This document shows, one piece after another, positions 48,390 through 56,476 of a stretch of DNA of 64,000 bases; within the stretch, counting starts at the first letter, position 1, and the number at the start of each line of letters is the position of its first letter. Both the position numbers and the translations under genes were made by a program. The stretch comes from Pseudonocardia cypriaca (GTDB lineage Bacteria; Actinomycetota; Actinomycetes; Mycobacteriales; Pseudonocardiaceae), in assembly GCF_006717045.1 (NCBI RefSeq), contig NZ_VFPH01000001.1, positions 1,550,001-1,614,000 on the forward strand, in the 5' to 3' direction. The notes below the pieces were generated by a model that saw only the letters and a list, made by a program, of their open reading frames with translations, was not told the origin of the DNA and did not search any database.

Positions 48390-48911
48390 GTGCTGATCCG
48401 CCGTGAGCTGCCGGGTGATGTGCCCGCCATCGCCGACGTCCACGCCGAGGCGTTCGCCCCGATGTACCCGGACGCCACCCCCGTCGAGCCGGGGCTCGTC
48501 GACGCCCTGCGGGCGAGCGAGGCGTGGCTGCCGCCGCTGTCGCTCGTCGCCGAGGTCGACGGTGCCGTGGTGGGGCACGTGTGCGTCACGCGGGCCACGC
48601 TCGGTCCTGACGAGCTGCCCGCGCTCGGCCTCGGTCCGCTCGGCGTGCGGGAGGCCCACAAGCGCCGCGGGGTCGGCAGCGCCCTGATGCACGCGGTGCT
48701 CGGCGCGGCAGACGCGCTCGACGAGGGCGTCGTGGTGCTGCTCGGGCACCCCGACTACTACCCGCGGTTCGGGTTCCGCCCCGCTGCCGAGCTGGGTATC
48801 GACCCCGAGGTGCCCGACTGGGCGCCGCACTTCCAGGCCCGCACGCTCACCGCGTACCGGCCGCAGCTGCGCGGCACCTTCCGCTACGCGGCCCCGTTCG
48901 GCGAGCTCTGA
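48390..48911 (+). CDS. GNAT acetyltransferase (YhbS-like)
   Basis: A 173-residue protein starting at GTG. Acetyl-CoA loop GVREAHKRRGVGSALMHAVL (about 90-110), then VVLLGHPDYYPRFGFRPAAELGI, which is characteristic of the YhbS-like branch. Substrate unknown. Confidence 0.88.
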   Translation: MLIRRELPGDVPAIADVHAEAFAPMYPDATPVEPGLVDALRASEAWLPPLSLVAEVDGAVVGHVCVTRATLGPDELPALGLGPLGVREAHKRRGVGSALMHAVLGAADALDEGVVVLLGHPDYYPRFGFRPAAELGIDPEVPDWAPHFQARTLTAYRPQLRGTFRYAAPFGEL

Positions 48912-48923
48912 GGGGAGCCGCGA

Positions 48924-49448
48924 TCAGTTGTGGTACGACGCCCAGCTGAACGTGTTGACCAGCATCGTCAGGGTGCTCTCGGCCCCCGTCCCGAAGGCGG
49001 TCGCCAGTGCGTAGCCGACGGCTGCGTCCTGCCGGCGCACCTCCGCGCCCGGCGTCCAGACGGCCATCAGCTCCACCGTTTCCGGTTCCAGCATGAGGTC
49101 ACCGAGCCGCTGGCCGTCCCGGGATAGGCGGCTGCCGTCCTCGTCCGACGGCCGGAAGGCGTAGTGGACGCCGTCCACGTGCGCGTCCACCCGGAACGAG
49201 CCGCGCGTGAACCGGCCCCGGCCGGGGGAGAGCGCGGCACGCGCCCCCTCGACGGTGAGGGTGAGGTGCTCGGGGTCGCGGGTGCCGATCGGCACGTACT
49301 GGGAGACCTCGGCCGTGTCGGACCGGCGCAGGTGCACCGCCGGGAAGCCGTCGCCCGCCACCTCGATCCACCCCCGGTCGATGTCCGTGTGGACGATCAC
49401 CACGCCGTGCAGCGGGTCCTCGACGGTGCAGGTCTGGATCAAGGGCAC
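48924..49448 (-). CDS. Hypothetical protein
   Basis: A 174-residue protein without signal peptide or membrane segment, predicted to be beta-rich (VVIVHTDIDRGWIEVAG, GSFRVDAHVDGVHYAFRPSD). Start ATG 49448. I do not recognise the family. It is divergent from yceD and convergent with the acetyltransferase. Confidence 0.65.
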   Translation of the reverse strand: MPLIQTCTVEDPLHGVVIVHTDIDRGWIEVAGDGFPAVHLRRSDTAEVSQYVPIGTRDPEHLTLTVEGARAALSPGRGRFTRGSFRVDAHVDGVHYAFRPSDEDGSRLSRDGQRLGDLMLEPETVELMAVWTPGAEVRRQDAAVGYALATAFGTGAESTLTMLVNTFSWASYHN

Positions 49449-49504
49449 GCCCCGGAAGGTAGCGGTCCGCCGCCCGGCTGCGCGACAGGCCTACCCTGGA
49501 ACTC

Positions 49505-50080
49505 GTGACCACGCACCACCCCCACCCCGGCCACCCCGATCCGGCCAGCCCGTGGGTCTTCACCACACGGGAGCTGGGGCGGCGCCCGGGCACCATGCGC
49601 GCCTACAGCAGGCGCATCCCGGCGCCCGTCGGACCGGCCCGCCTCGGGCTGGAGACCATCGCCGTCCCGGAGAGCGCACCGATCGAGCTCGAGGTGCGGC
49701 TGGAGTCGGTCACGGAGGGCGTGTACGTCTCCGGCACGGTGCGCGCGCCGCTGTCCGGGGAGTGCGCCCGCTGCCTCGACGCGCTCTCGGACGAGCTCGA
49801 CGTGGAGCTGTCGGAGCTGTTCGCCTACCCGGACAGCCTCACCGACGAGACCACCGACGCCGACGAGCTGCCGCGGGTGGTGAACGAGCTGGTCGACGTC
49901 GAGCAGATCGTGCGCGACGCCGTGGTGCTCGCCCTGCCGCTGGCCCCGCTCTGCCGCGACGACTGCCGCGGCCTGTGCCCCGACTGCGGGGAGAAGTGGG
50001 CCGACCTCGCGCCCGACCACGGGCATGAGACACTGGATCCTCGGTGGGCCGCTCTCAAGGAGCACCTGTCCGCCGACTGA
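49505..50080 (+). CDS. yceD: YceD/DUF177 protein
   Basis: A 191-residue protein starting at GTG. The core ECARCLDAL (about 80) and the C-terminal Cys cluster CRDDCRGLCPDCGEKW match the DUF177/YceD family, which almost always precedes rpmF. Proposed roles link it to 23S rRNA accumulation or ribosome assembly. Here it begins the housekeeping run yceD-rpmF-rnc-mutM. Confidence 0.93.
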   Translation: MTTHHPHPGHPDPASPWVFTTRELGRRPGTMRAYSRRIPAPVGPARLGLETIAVPESAPIELEVRLESVTEGVYVSGTVRAPLSGECARCLDALSDELDVELSELFAYPDSLTDETTDADELPRVVNELVDVEQIVRDAVVLALPLAPLCRDDCRGLCPDCGEKWADLAPDHGHETLDPRWAALKEHLSAD

Positions 50081-50108
50081 CCCCGCACACACTGCTAGGA
50101 GATCTCAC

Positions 50109-50291
50109 GTGGCTGTTCCGAAGCGCCGGATGTCGCGGTCGAACACGCGCTCGCGCCGGGCGCAGTGGAAGGCCGCTGTTCCCACCCTCGTCGCCTGCTC
50201 CAACCGGGCCTGCCGGGCCACCAAGCCGCCGCACGTCGCCTGCCCCACCTGCGGCACCTACGACGGCCGCCCGGTCGTCACCCCGGCCTGA
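50109..50291 (+). CDS. rpmF: 50S ribosomal protein L32
   Basis: A 60-residue protein starting at GTG behind AGGAGA. It begins AVPKRRMSRSNTRSRRAQW after the initiator and has the zinc Cys pairs CSNRAC and CPTCG. This is the zinc-ribbon (C+) form of L32. It lies 28 bp after yceD. Confidence 0.97.
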   Translation: MAVPKRRMSRSNTRSRRAQWKAAVPTLVACSNRACRATKPPHVACPTCGTYDGRPVVTPA

Positions 50292-50301
50292 CGACGGGCG
50301 G

Positions 50302-51048
50302 ATGGCGGAACGCGCCCCACAGGGGCTCGCGGATGACCGCGGGCCCCTTCTCGCGTCGTTGGGTGTGAAGGTCTCCGAGGAGCTCCTCACCCTGGCGCTC
50401 ACCCACCGCTCGTACGCGTACGAGAACGGCGGACTGCCCACCAACGAGCGGCTGGAGTTCCTCGGCGACTCGGTGCTCTCGATCATCGTCACCGAGCGGC
50501 TGTACCGCGACCACCCCGAGCTGCCCGAGGGGCAGCTCGCCAAGCTGCGGGCGAGCGTCGTGAACATGCACGCCCTCGCGGGCGTGGCCGCCACCCTCGG
50601 GGACAACGGGCTCGGCGCGCACCTCTACCTGGGCCGGGGCGAGGAGATGACCGGTGGCCGGGAGAAGGCGAGCATCCTCGCCGACGCCACCGAGGCGCTG
50701 ATCGGCGCGGTCTACCTCGAGCACGGTCTCGACACCGCCCGCGAGCTGGTCCACCGGCTGTTCGACGCGCTGCTGCAGGGTGCCCCGCTGCTCGGCGCCG
50801 GTCTGGACTGGAAGACCAGCCTGCAGGAGCTCACCGCGTCCGCGGAACTCGGCGTGCCCGAGTACCGCATCGCCGAGGACGGGCCGGACCACCTCAAGGA
50901 GTTCACGGCCACGGCCGTGGTCGCGGGCCGCGAGCTCGGCTCCGGGGTCGGGCGCACGAAGAAGGAGGCCGAGCAGAAGGCCGCCGAGCTCGCCTGGCGC
51001 ACCCTCACGGCAGAGGCCGCCGCCGGCGGCGAGTCGGGCCGGAACTAG
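50302..51048 (+). CDS. rnc: Ribonuclease III
   Basis: A 248-residue double-strand RNase. The signature NERLEFLGDSVLSI (about 50-63) supplies catalytic acids, with the second Glu/Asp set in ADATEALIGAVYLEHG. The C-terminal dsRNA-binding domain begins near LDWKTSLQELTASAELG and ends GVGRTKKEAEQKAAELAW. ATG 50302 starts 10 bp after rpmF. Confidence 0.96.
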   Translation: MAERAPQGLADDRGPLLASLGVKVSEELLTLALTHRSYAYENGGLPTNERLEFLGDSVLSIIVTERLYRDHPELPEGQLAKLRASVVNMHALAGVAATLGDNGLGAHLYLGRGEEMTGGREKASILADATEALIGAVYLEHGLDTARELVHRLFDALLQGAPLLGAGLDWKTSLQELTASAELGVPEYRIAEDGPDHLKEFTATAVVAGRELGSGVGRTKKEAEQKAAELAWRTLTAEAAAGGESGRN

Positions 51049-51057
51049 CCTCCGCAG

Positions 51058-51939
51058 GTGCCCGAGCTGCCCGAGGTGGAGGTCGTTCGTCGCGGCCTCG
51101 CCGAGCACGTCATCGACCGCAAGGTCGCAGAGGTCAGCGTTGCGCACCCGCGCGCCGTACGCCGGCACGCCGAGGGCGCCGCCGACTTCGCCGCCCGCCT
51201 CCTCGGCCGCACGATCACCGGCGCCCGCCGCCGCGGGAAGTACCTGTGGCTCGAGCTCGACCACGCCGACGACGGCGAGGACGCGGTGCTCGCGCACCTC
51301 GGCATGAGCGGGCAGATGCTCGTCGCCGACGCGGACCGCCCTGACGAGACGCACCTGCGCGTCCGGCTGCGGTTCGCCGACTCCGGCCCGGAGCTGCGGT
51401 TCGTCGACCAGCGGACGTTCGGTGGGCTGTCGGTGCACCCCCTGGTGCCGGCGGCAGGCGGGGGACTGGTCCCCGCTCCCGTCGCCCACATCGCCCGCGA
51501 CCCGATGGACCCCGCGTTCGACATGGACGAGGCGGTCGCCGCCATCCGCCGCCGCCGCACCGGCCTCAAGCGCGCACTGCTCGACCAGACCGTGGTCTCC
51601 GGCATCGGCAACATCTACGCGGACGAGGCCCTCTGGCGCGCCCGACTGCACGGCACCCGCCCCACCGAGGGGCTCACCCGCGGGCAGGGACGGGCCGTGC
51701 TCGGTGCGGCCACGGCCGTCATGGGGGAGGCGCTGACCGCCGGAGGGACCTCGTTCGACGCCCTCTACGTCAACGTGAACGGGGCATCCGGCTACTTCGA
51801 CCGCTCGCTCGCGGTGTACGGCCAGGCCGACCGCCCGTGCCCGCGCTGCGGCACCCCGATCCGGCGCGACCCGTTCATGAACCGCAGCTCCTACAGCTGC
51901 CCCCGCTGCCAACCGCGCCCCCGCAACCCGCACCCCTGA
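51058..51939 (+). CDS. mutM: Formamidopyrimidine-DNA glycosylase
   Basis: A 293-residue base-excision repair enzyme. The catalytic N-terminus PELPEVEVVRRGL follows the initiator (GTG), Lys lies in RRRGKYLWLE (about 60), GNIYADEALW is in the H2TH region, and the C-terminal zinc finger is CPRCGTPI...SCPRCQ. Removes oxidised purines. Starts 9 bp after rnc. Confidence 0.96.
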   Translation: MPELPEVEVVRRGLAEHVIDRKVAEVSVAHPRAVRRHAEGAADFAARLLGRTITGARRRGKYLWLELDHADDGEDAVLAHLGMSGQMLVADADRPDETHLRVRLRFADSGPELRFVDQRTFGGLSVHPLVPAAGGGLVPAPVAHIARDPMDPAFDMDEAVAAIRRRRTGLKRALLDQTVVSGIGNIYADEALWRARLHGTRPTEGLTRGQGRAVLGAATAVMGEALTAGGTSFDALYVNVNGASGYFDRSLAVYGQADRPCPRCGTPIRRDPFMNRSSYSCPRCQPRPRNPHP

Positions 51940-52688
51940 GACGGGATCGGGTCTCGGATGGATCAGCACGCTCGTGATCGGTCCGGGATGGCGCGGATCG
52001 CCCTGTCGAGGGCACAAAGCGTGATCTCGCGGCGATCAAGGCCGCGTGATCGGTCCGAGGTGAGGCGGATCGTCCTGGTGGGGGCGATGAGTCGCATGTC
52101 GCGACGATCATGGGGCGCGATCATCAGAGCCTCGGCTTGGCGCGCCGTTCCCGACACCCCTGCACCGGATGCCGTCGCGGATCGCTCCCGGCCTTGTGCC
52201 TAGTCCTCCTCGGTCGCATCGCCCGCGCACATCCGGAGATGGCTGCGTTGGGTGACTACCGAATTCCGTGGTTGCGCGGGCGGCCGTCCCCGACTTGGGG
52301 GCACGCCCGTTCACGACGAGACCGTCACCCTCGGGTGCCCACGCAACTATCCGGTGGTCCCGACCCCGGTTCCATGGGTGACCACTGGATTGTCGCCGTG
52401 CATCCCCCGGGACGTGCTCGTCGCAGGTCCGGGAGGCAAGGCGAGCATCTCGCAGGGCGCACGCCAACCGGAGTCCCAGTGGGTGAAGCCGCGAGGGCGA
52501 GCGGGGCCAGGGGTCGTGCAGCTCCGAGCGATCAAGGCGGAGCGCGGTCGAGGATCGCGCCAACCCCGTCAACTGGCGGGCTCCTACGAACGGCACTCGC
52601 GTCCGATGGGCTTCAGGCGGCGCCCATTACGGGTGACGCTCAGCCCTCCCCGGAGCGAGCACCTCCCGCGACCGGGTCGGGAGGGAAC
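51940..52688. other. Gene-poor region with degenerate tandem repeat
   Basis: No convincing gene. Two diverged copies of about 72 bp follow each other (51974-52045 and 52046-52117), both beginning GTGATCGGTCCG and both containing GCGGATCG and ending near CGATCA. The remainder has open frames in several directions without ribosome-binding sites or motifs and looks like decayed coding or insertion DNA. It marks the break in the housekeeping order between mutM and acyP. Confidence 0.5.
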
Positions 52689-53717
52689 ATGGACGCGCCG
52701 CCGCAGGAATTCCAGGAGCTGCTCGCCGTCGTCCGCGGCTACCAGCGTTCGCGGGCGGTGACCGTGGCGGCCGAGCTCGGGATCGCCGACCTGCTCCGGG
52801 ACGGGCCGCGCGACGTCGACGAGCTGGCCGTGGCGACGGGCACCCACGCCCCGGCGTTGTACCGGCTGCTCCGGGCGCTGGCGTCGATCGGCGTCTTCAC
52901 CGAGTGCGCACAGCGGCGGTTCGACCTGAGCCCGATGGGCCGCTACCTGTGCCGCGACCACCCGCTCTCGCTGGACCCCGCCGCGCGCATGTTCGGCGCC
53001 GACTACGAGTGGCGGGCGTGGGCCGAGCTGGCGCACAGCGTGCGGACCGGCGGGAACGCCGCCGTGCACGCCCTCGGCTGCGACGTCTGGGAGTACCGCC
53101 GCAGGCACCCGGGGCACGGCGAGCTCTTCGACGCGACGATGCGCACGTCGTCCCACGCGGACGGTGCGGCCGTCCTGGCCGCGCACGACTTCGGCCGGTA
53201 CGGGGTGGTCGCCGACATCGGCGGTGGGACCGGCGCGGTGCTCGCGGACGTGCTCGCGGCGCACCCGTCGGTGCGCGGGATCCTGTTCGACCGGCCGCAC
53301 GTCGTCGCGGGCGCGGACCCGGTGCTCCACGCCGCGGCGGTGGCCGACCGGGTGAGCGTGGTGCCCGGCGACTTCTTCGCCGAGGTGCCGTCGGGGGCCG
53401 ACGCGTACCTCCTCGCCCGCGTCCTGCACGACTGGGCGGACGAGCACGCGCTGCGCATCCTGCGGAACGTCCGGAGGGCGATGGCCCCGGAGGCCCGGGT
53501 GCTCCTCGTGGAGGCGGTCGTGGGCCCGCCGAACGAGGATCCGGCCGCGAAGTTCCTCGACCTCATGATGCTCGTGTCCGCGGGCGGGAGGGAGCGCACC
53601 GAGGACGAGTGGCGGGCGCTGCTCGCCGGCGCAGACCTGGATCTCACCGCTGCAACCCGGGCCACCGCCGCCAAGCACGTGATCGAGGCGGCTCCTACAG
53701 CCAGCCGCGGCGTTTGA
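52689..53717 (+). CDS. O-methyltransferase, SAM-dependent
   Basis: A 342-residue protein of the plant-like/antibiotic O-methyltransferase family. Dimerisation domain with VTVAAELGIADLLRDGPRDV and YRLLRALASIGVF (about 20-75). SAM-binding motif VVADIGGGTGAVLADVLA (about 173-190), then VVPGDFFAEVP and ARVLHDW. Catalytic His is probably that of VLHDW. Substrate unknown; no biosynthetic cluster surrounds it. Its end overlaps corA. Confidence 0.88.
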   Translation: MDAPPQEFQELLAVVRGYQRSRAVTVAAELGIADLLRDGPRDVDELAVATGTHAPALYRLLRALASIGVFTECAQRRFDLSPMGRYLCRDHPLSLDPAARMFGADYEWRAWAELAHSVRTGGNAAVHALGCDVWEYRRRHPGHGELFDATMRTSSHADGAAVLAAHDFGRYGVVADIGGGTGAVLADVLAAHPSVRGILFDRPHVVAGADPVLHAAAVADRVSVVPGDFFAEVPSGADAYLLARVLHDWADEHALRILRNVRRAMAPEARVLLVEAVVGPPNEDPAAKFLDLMMLVSAGGRERTEDEWRALLAGADLDLTAATRATAAKHVIEAAPTASRGV

Positions 53718-54729
53718 AGACGATGTAGAGGCCCAGGGCGAGCAGGAACATCAGCACGACGGCGAACGGGTAGCCCAGCGTCCAGTCGAGCTCGGGCATG
53801 TGCGTGAAGTTCATGCCGTAGATCGAGGCCACCAGCGTGGGCGCGAACAGGATGGCCGCCCACGACGAGATGCGCTTGACCTGCTCGTTCTGCTCGTAGC
53901 CCGCCTGCGTCATGCGGGCCATCTCCTCGTTCTGCCGCTGGCCGACGAGCGCCGCGTTGACCTGCAGGATGTTGGCGAGCAGCTGCCGGAACGCCTCGAT
54001 GCGTTCCAGCACGCGGGTGGAGTGGTCGGCGACGTCGCGCAGCGCGCGGCGCAGTTCGAGGTCGGACTCGCCCGCCTGTTCCTTCAGCCGCTCCCGCAGG
54101 GCGTCGAACATGTCCGACAGCGGCTCGACGGCGCGCTGGAACTCGATGACCTCTCGGGAGAGCTGGTAGATCCGCTTGGACACGCCGGGGTCACCGCCGA
54201 AGACCTGCACCTCGATCTCGTCGATGTCGTCCTGCAGGCCGTCGAGCACGGGGGCGTAGTCGTCGACGATCCGGTCGAGCACCGCGTAGAGCACCGCGTA
54301 CGGGCCGTTGTCCAGGAGGTCGGGCTCGCGCTCCAGCCGCTGCCGCACCTGCGCGAGGTCGGGCTTCTCCGCGTGCCGGACAGTGATGACGAAGTCGGGC
54401 CCGAGGAACAGGTGGATCTCGCCGATCTCCACGACCTCGACGGGGTCGACGTAGCGTGCCGGGCGCAGTACCACGAACAGCACGTCGCCGTAGCGCTCGA
54501 TCTTGGGCCGCTGGTGCGCCGTGATCGTGTCCTCCACGGCGAGACCGTGCAGCGAGAACTCCTCCGCGACCGCCTGGATCTCCTCGGCGGTCGGGCGCAG
54601 CAGACCGATCCAGCAGAAGCTGCGGCCCTGGTCGGGGCACTGTCGCAGCTCCTCGAACGTCCGATTCAGTGAGCTGGGTGCCGCGGCCCGCTTGCCGTCG
54701 ATGTAGATCGCGTTGTCGACCACGGACAT
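53695..54729 (-). CDS. corA: CorA-type magnesium/cobalt transporter
   Basis: A 344-residue protein. A cytosolic alpha/beta domain (about 1-230) and long helices lead to two C-terminal TMs; the pore motif YGMNFTHMPELDW lies between them (about 310). The C-terminus is basic (FKRRGW). Transports Mg2+ and similar ions. It converges on the methyltransferase gene with a 23-bp overlap. Confidence 0.95.
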   Translation of the reverse strand: MSVVDNAIYIDGKRAAAPSSLNRTFEELRQCPDQGRSFCWIGLLRPTAEEIQAVAEEFSLHGLAVEDTITAHQRPKIERYGDVLFVVLRPARYVDPVEVVEIGEIHLFLGPDFVITVRHAEKPDLAQVRQRLEREPDLLDNGPYAVLYAVLDRIVDDYAPVLDGLQDDIDEIEVQVFGGDPGVSKRIYQLSREVIEFQRAVEPLSDMFDALRERLKEQAGESDLELRRALRDVADHSTRVLERIEAFRQLLANILQVNAALVGQRQNEEMARMTQAGYEQNEQVKRISSWAAILFAPTLVASIYGMNFTHMPELDWTLGYPFAVVLMFLLALGLYIVFKRRGWL

Positions 54730-54774
54730 GCGGCGAAGCGTAGTCGGGGCGCGTGGTGGCGGCCGGGTGCCTGC

Positions 54775-54793
54775 TACTGCGCTATGCGTAGTA
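54775..54793. promoter_or_regulatory. Candidate PadR operator
   Basis: TACTGCG (54775-54781) and CGTAGTA (54787-54793) are near-symmetric arms with a 5-nt centre, upstream of the PadR gene. The form resembles PadR/phenolic-acid-regulator sites. It also overlaps the corA promoter region. Confidence 0.45.
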
Positions 54794-54797
54794 CTGT

Positions 54798-54845
54798 GCA
54801 ACCCGCAGGAGGGGCAACCCGCAGGAGGGGCAACCCGCAGGAGGG
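54798..54845 (+). repeat. Three 16-bp tandem repeats with RBS-like cores
   Basis: The unit GCAACCCGCAGGAGGG is repeated exactly at 54798-54813, 54814-54829 and 54830-54845. Each copy contains GCAGGAGG, a good Shine-Dalgarno sequence, but the functional site for the PadR gene is a further GGAGG just before GTG 54871. Confidence 0.8.
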
Positions 54846-54870
54846 GGCATCGCGCAGAAGGAGGGCAGGC

Positions 54871-55191
54871 GTGGACACGAGCCAGCTGCTCAAGGGTGTG
54901 CTCGACCTCGCCGTGCTCGCGGTGCTCGATCGCGGCGACGGCTACGGGTACGACGTGGTGCGCGGCCTGCGCGCGGCGGGCTTGCAGGAGGTGGGCGACG
55001 CCTCGGTGTACGGCACGCTGCGACGGCTCTACAACGCCGGGCTGCTCACCTCGTACGTCGTACCGAGCGAGGAAGGGCCGCACCGCAAGTACTACAGCCT
55101 GAACGCGCCGGGGCGCGACCGCCTCCGCGAGATGGCGAAGACCTGGCGGGCGTTCGCCGCGACGATGGAAGGGCTGGTGGGGGCAGCATGA
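54871..55191 (+). CDS. PadR-family transcriptional regulator
   Basis: A 106-residue winged-helix protein (LLKGVLDLAVLAVLDRGDGYGYDVV at the N-terminus, DASVYGTLRRLYNAGLL recognition helix, about 46-62, then GPHRKYYSLNAPG wing). GTG 54871 has GGAGG upstream. It overlaps the next gene by 4 nt (ATGA); PadR plus HAAS-domain membrane protein pairs are a known two-gene regulatory unit. Confidence 0.92.
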   Translation: MDTSQLLKGVLDLAVLAVLDRGDGYGYDVVRGLRAAGLQEVGDASVYGTLRRLYNAGLLTSYVVPSEEGPHRKYYSLNAPGRDRLREMAKTWRAFAATMEGLVGAA

Positions 55192-56384
55192 CCGACGACG
55201 GGACGACGCAGGTGCACGTGGCGAACCCCGCTGCGGAGGAGTACCTGGCCGGTGTCCGGGCCGCGCTGGCGGATCTCCCGGCGCCGGAGGTCGGGGAGAT
55301 CCTCGACGAAGTCCGTGCGCACCTCGCGGACCTCACCGCCGAGCTCGGCGGCTCAGCGGACCTGGCGGCGCTGACCGCGCGCCTGGGGCTCCCGAGCGAG
55401 TACGCCGCCGAGCTGCGCGCCGCCGCGGGCTATGCGCCCGCAGCGCCGGAGGCAGGGAGTCCGGGCCACGCGCTCGCCCGGCTCGCGGTGACGGCGCTCG
55501 TCGCGGCCACCGTCCTCGTCGTGCTCGGGTTCGTCGCCCGTGAGCCCGTCATCCTGCTGCTCGCGTTCCTGGCGGGCGTGCTGGGGCTGCTCCTCGTCGG
55601 CCGGGAGGGGCCTGCCGTGCCGAGCGTGGCGGCGCTCCCGGAGGTGCGGCGGTTCGCCGACGGGCTGCCGACGGCGGCCGCCACCCCGGGCACCGTCGCC
55701 GGTTTCGTGGCGAGCCTGCAGCCCGCGTGGTGGGTCATCCGCGCGGTCGCCGCCGCCGCCCTCGTGGTCGGGGTCTTCCTCGGGGGCGACCTGCCCGCCA
55801 TGCTGCTCGTCGCACTCGTCGCCGTCCCGGTCTCGGTGTGGGTGGGTTACCGCAGCAAGCGCGACCGGCGCTGGCTGTGGGCGGTGGTGCCGCTGAACAC
55901 CCTGGCCGCAGTCCTGCTCCCCGCCGGGATCCTCCTCTCGTCCCCGTCCCCGGCCCCGGAGAGCTACCCGTCGGCCTACCAGATGGGGCTGTGGCAGGAC
56001 TCGGAGCGGCAGATCCGCGACATCCGCCCCGTGGATGCAGCGGGCAACCCGCTCAGCGGGGTGTACCTGTTCGACCAGGACGGCATGCCGATCGACACAT
56101 CGGGCGGCTACGAGTGCAGCGAAGCCGACGATGACGCCGACCCCGACAGCACGGCGGCCTATCCCCGGGGGACCTGGGAGTACAACTCCCGCACCGGTCG
56201 ATGCCAGCACGTCCCGGCTGGGCCGCTGGTGGTCGCGGTTCCCACGACGTCCGCACCGGGTGCCGGGTCCGCGACCGCCGTGCCGACGCCCGTGCCCACC
56301 CCGGGACCGGCGGTCGAGTCCGTGCCGCCTGCTCCGTCGACCCCGCCGCCGCCGGAGACCCCACCGGGCACCGCGCCCCGCTGA
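55188..56384 (+). CDS. HAAS-domain membrane protein paired with PadR
   Basis: A 398-residue protein. The N-terminal HAAS (DUF1700-like) domain has EYLAGVRAALADLPAPEVGE and ILDEVRAHLADLTAEL (about 17-55). At least five hydrophobic segments follow (about 95-250), then an extracellular Asp/Cys-containing part and a Pro/Thr-rich tail (PTPVPTPGP). HAAS domains usually meet a PadR regulator; signal unknown. Confidence 0.85.
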   Translation: MTDDGTTQVHVANPAAEEYLAGVRAALADLPAPEVGEILDEVRAHLADLTAELGGSADLAALTARLGLPSEYAAELRAAAGYAPAAPEAGSPGHALARLAVTALVAATVLVVLGFVAREPVILLLAFLAGVLGLLLVGREGPAVPSVAALPEVRRFADGLPTAAATPGTVAGFVASLQPAWWVIRAVAAAALVVGVFLGGDLPAMLLVALVAVPVSVWVGYRSKRDRRWLWAVVPLNTLAAVLLPAGILLSSPSPAPESYPSAYQMGLWQDSERQIRDIRPVDAAGNPLSGVYLFDQDGMPIDTSGGYECSEADDDADPDSTAAYPRGTWEYNSRTGRCQHVPAGPLVVAVPTTSAPGAGSATAVPTPVPTPGPAVESVPPAPSTPPPPETPPGTAPR

Positions 56385-56476
56385 GCCACGGGTCCGTGCC
56401 GGCACGTCGGGGGCGCCGGCACGGACCCGATCCCGACCCGGGAGGTGGGCGAGGCCCGGGTGGGGTACGAGGTGGT

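Noticed and set aside
52108..52761. Open frames on both strands between mutM and the methyltransferase
   Set aside because: No ribosome-binding sites, no recognisable motifs and poor codon quality; best described as decayed or non-coding DNA.
54798..54845. Regular repeats as a possible CRISPR array or attachment site
   Set aside because: Exact 16-bp head-to-tail repeats without spacers, upstream of a PadR gene; no integrase or cas gene nearby.
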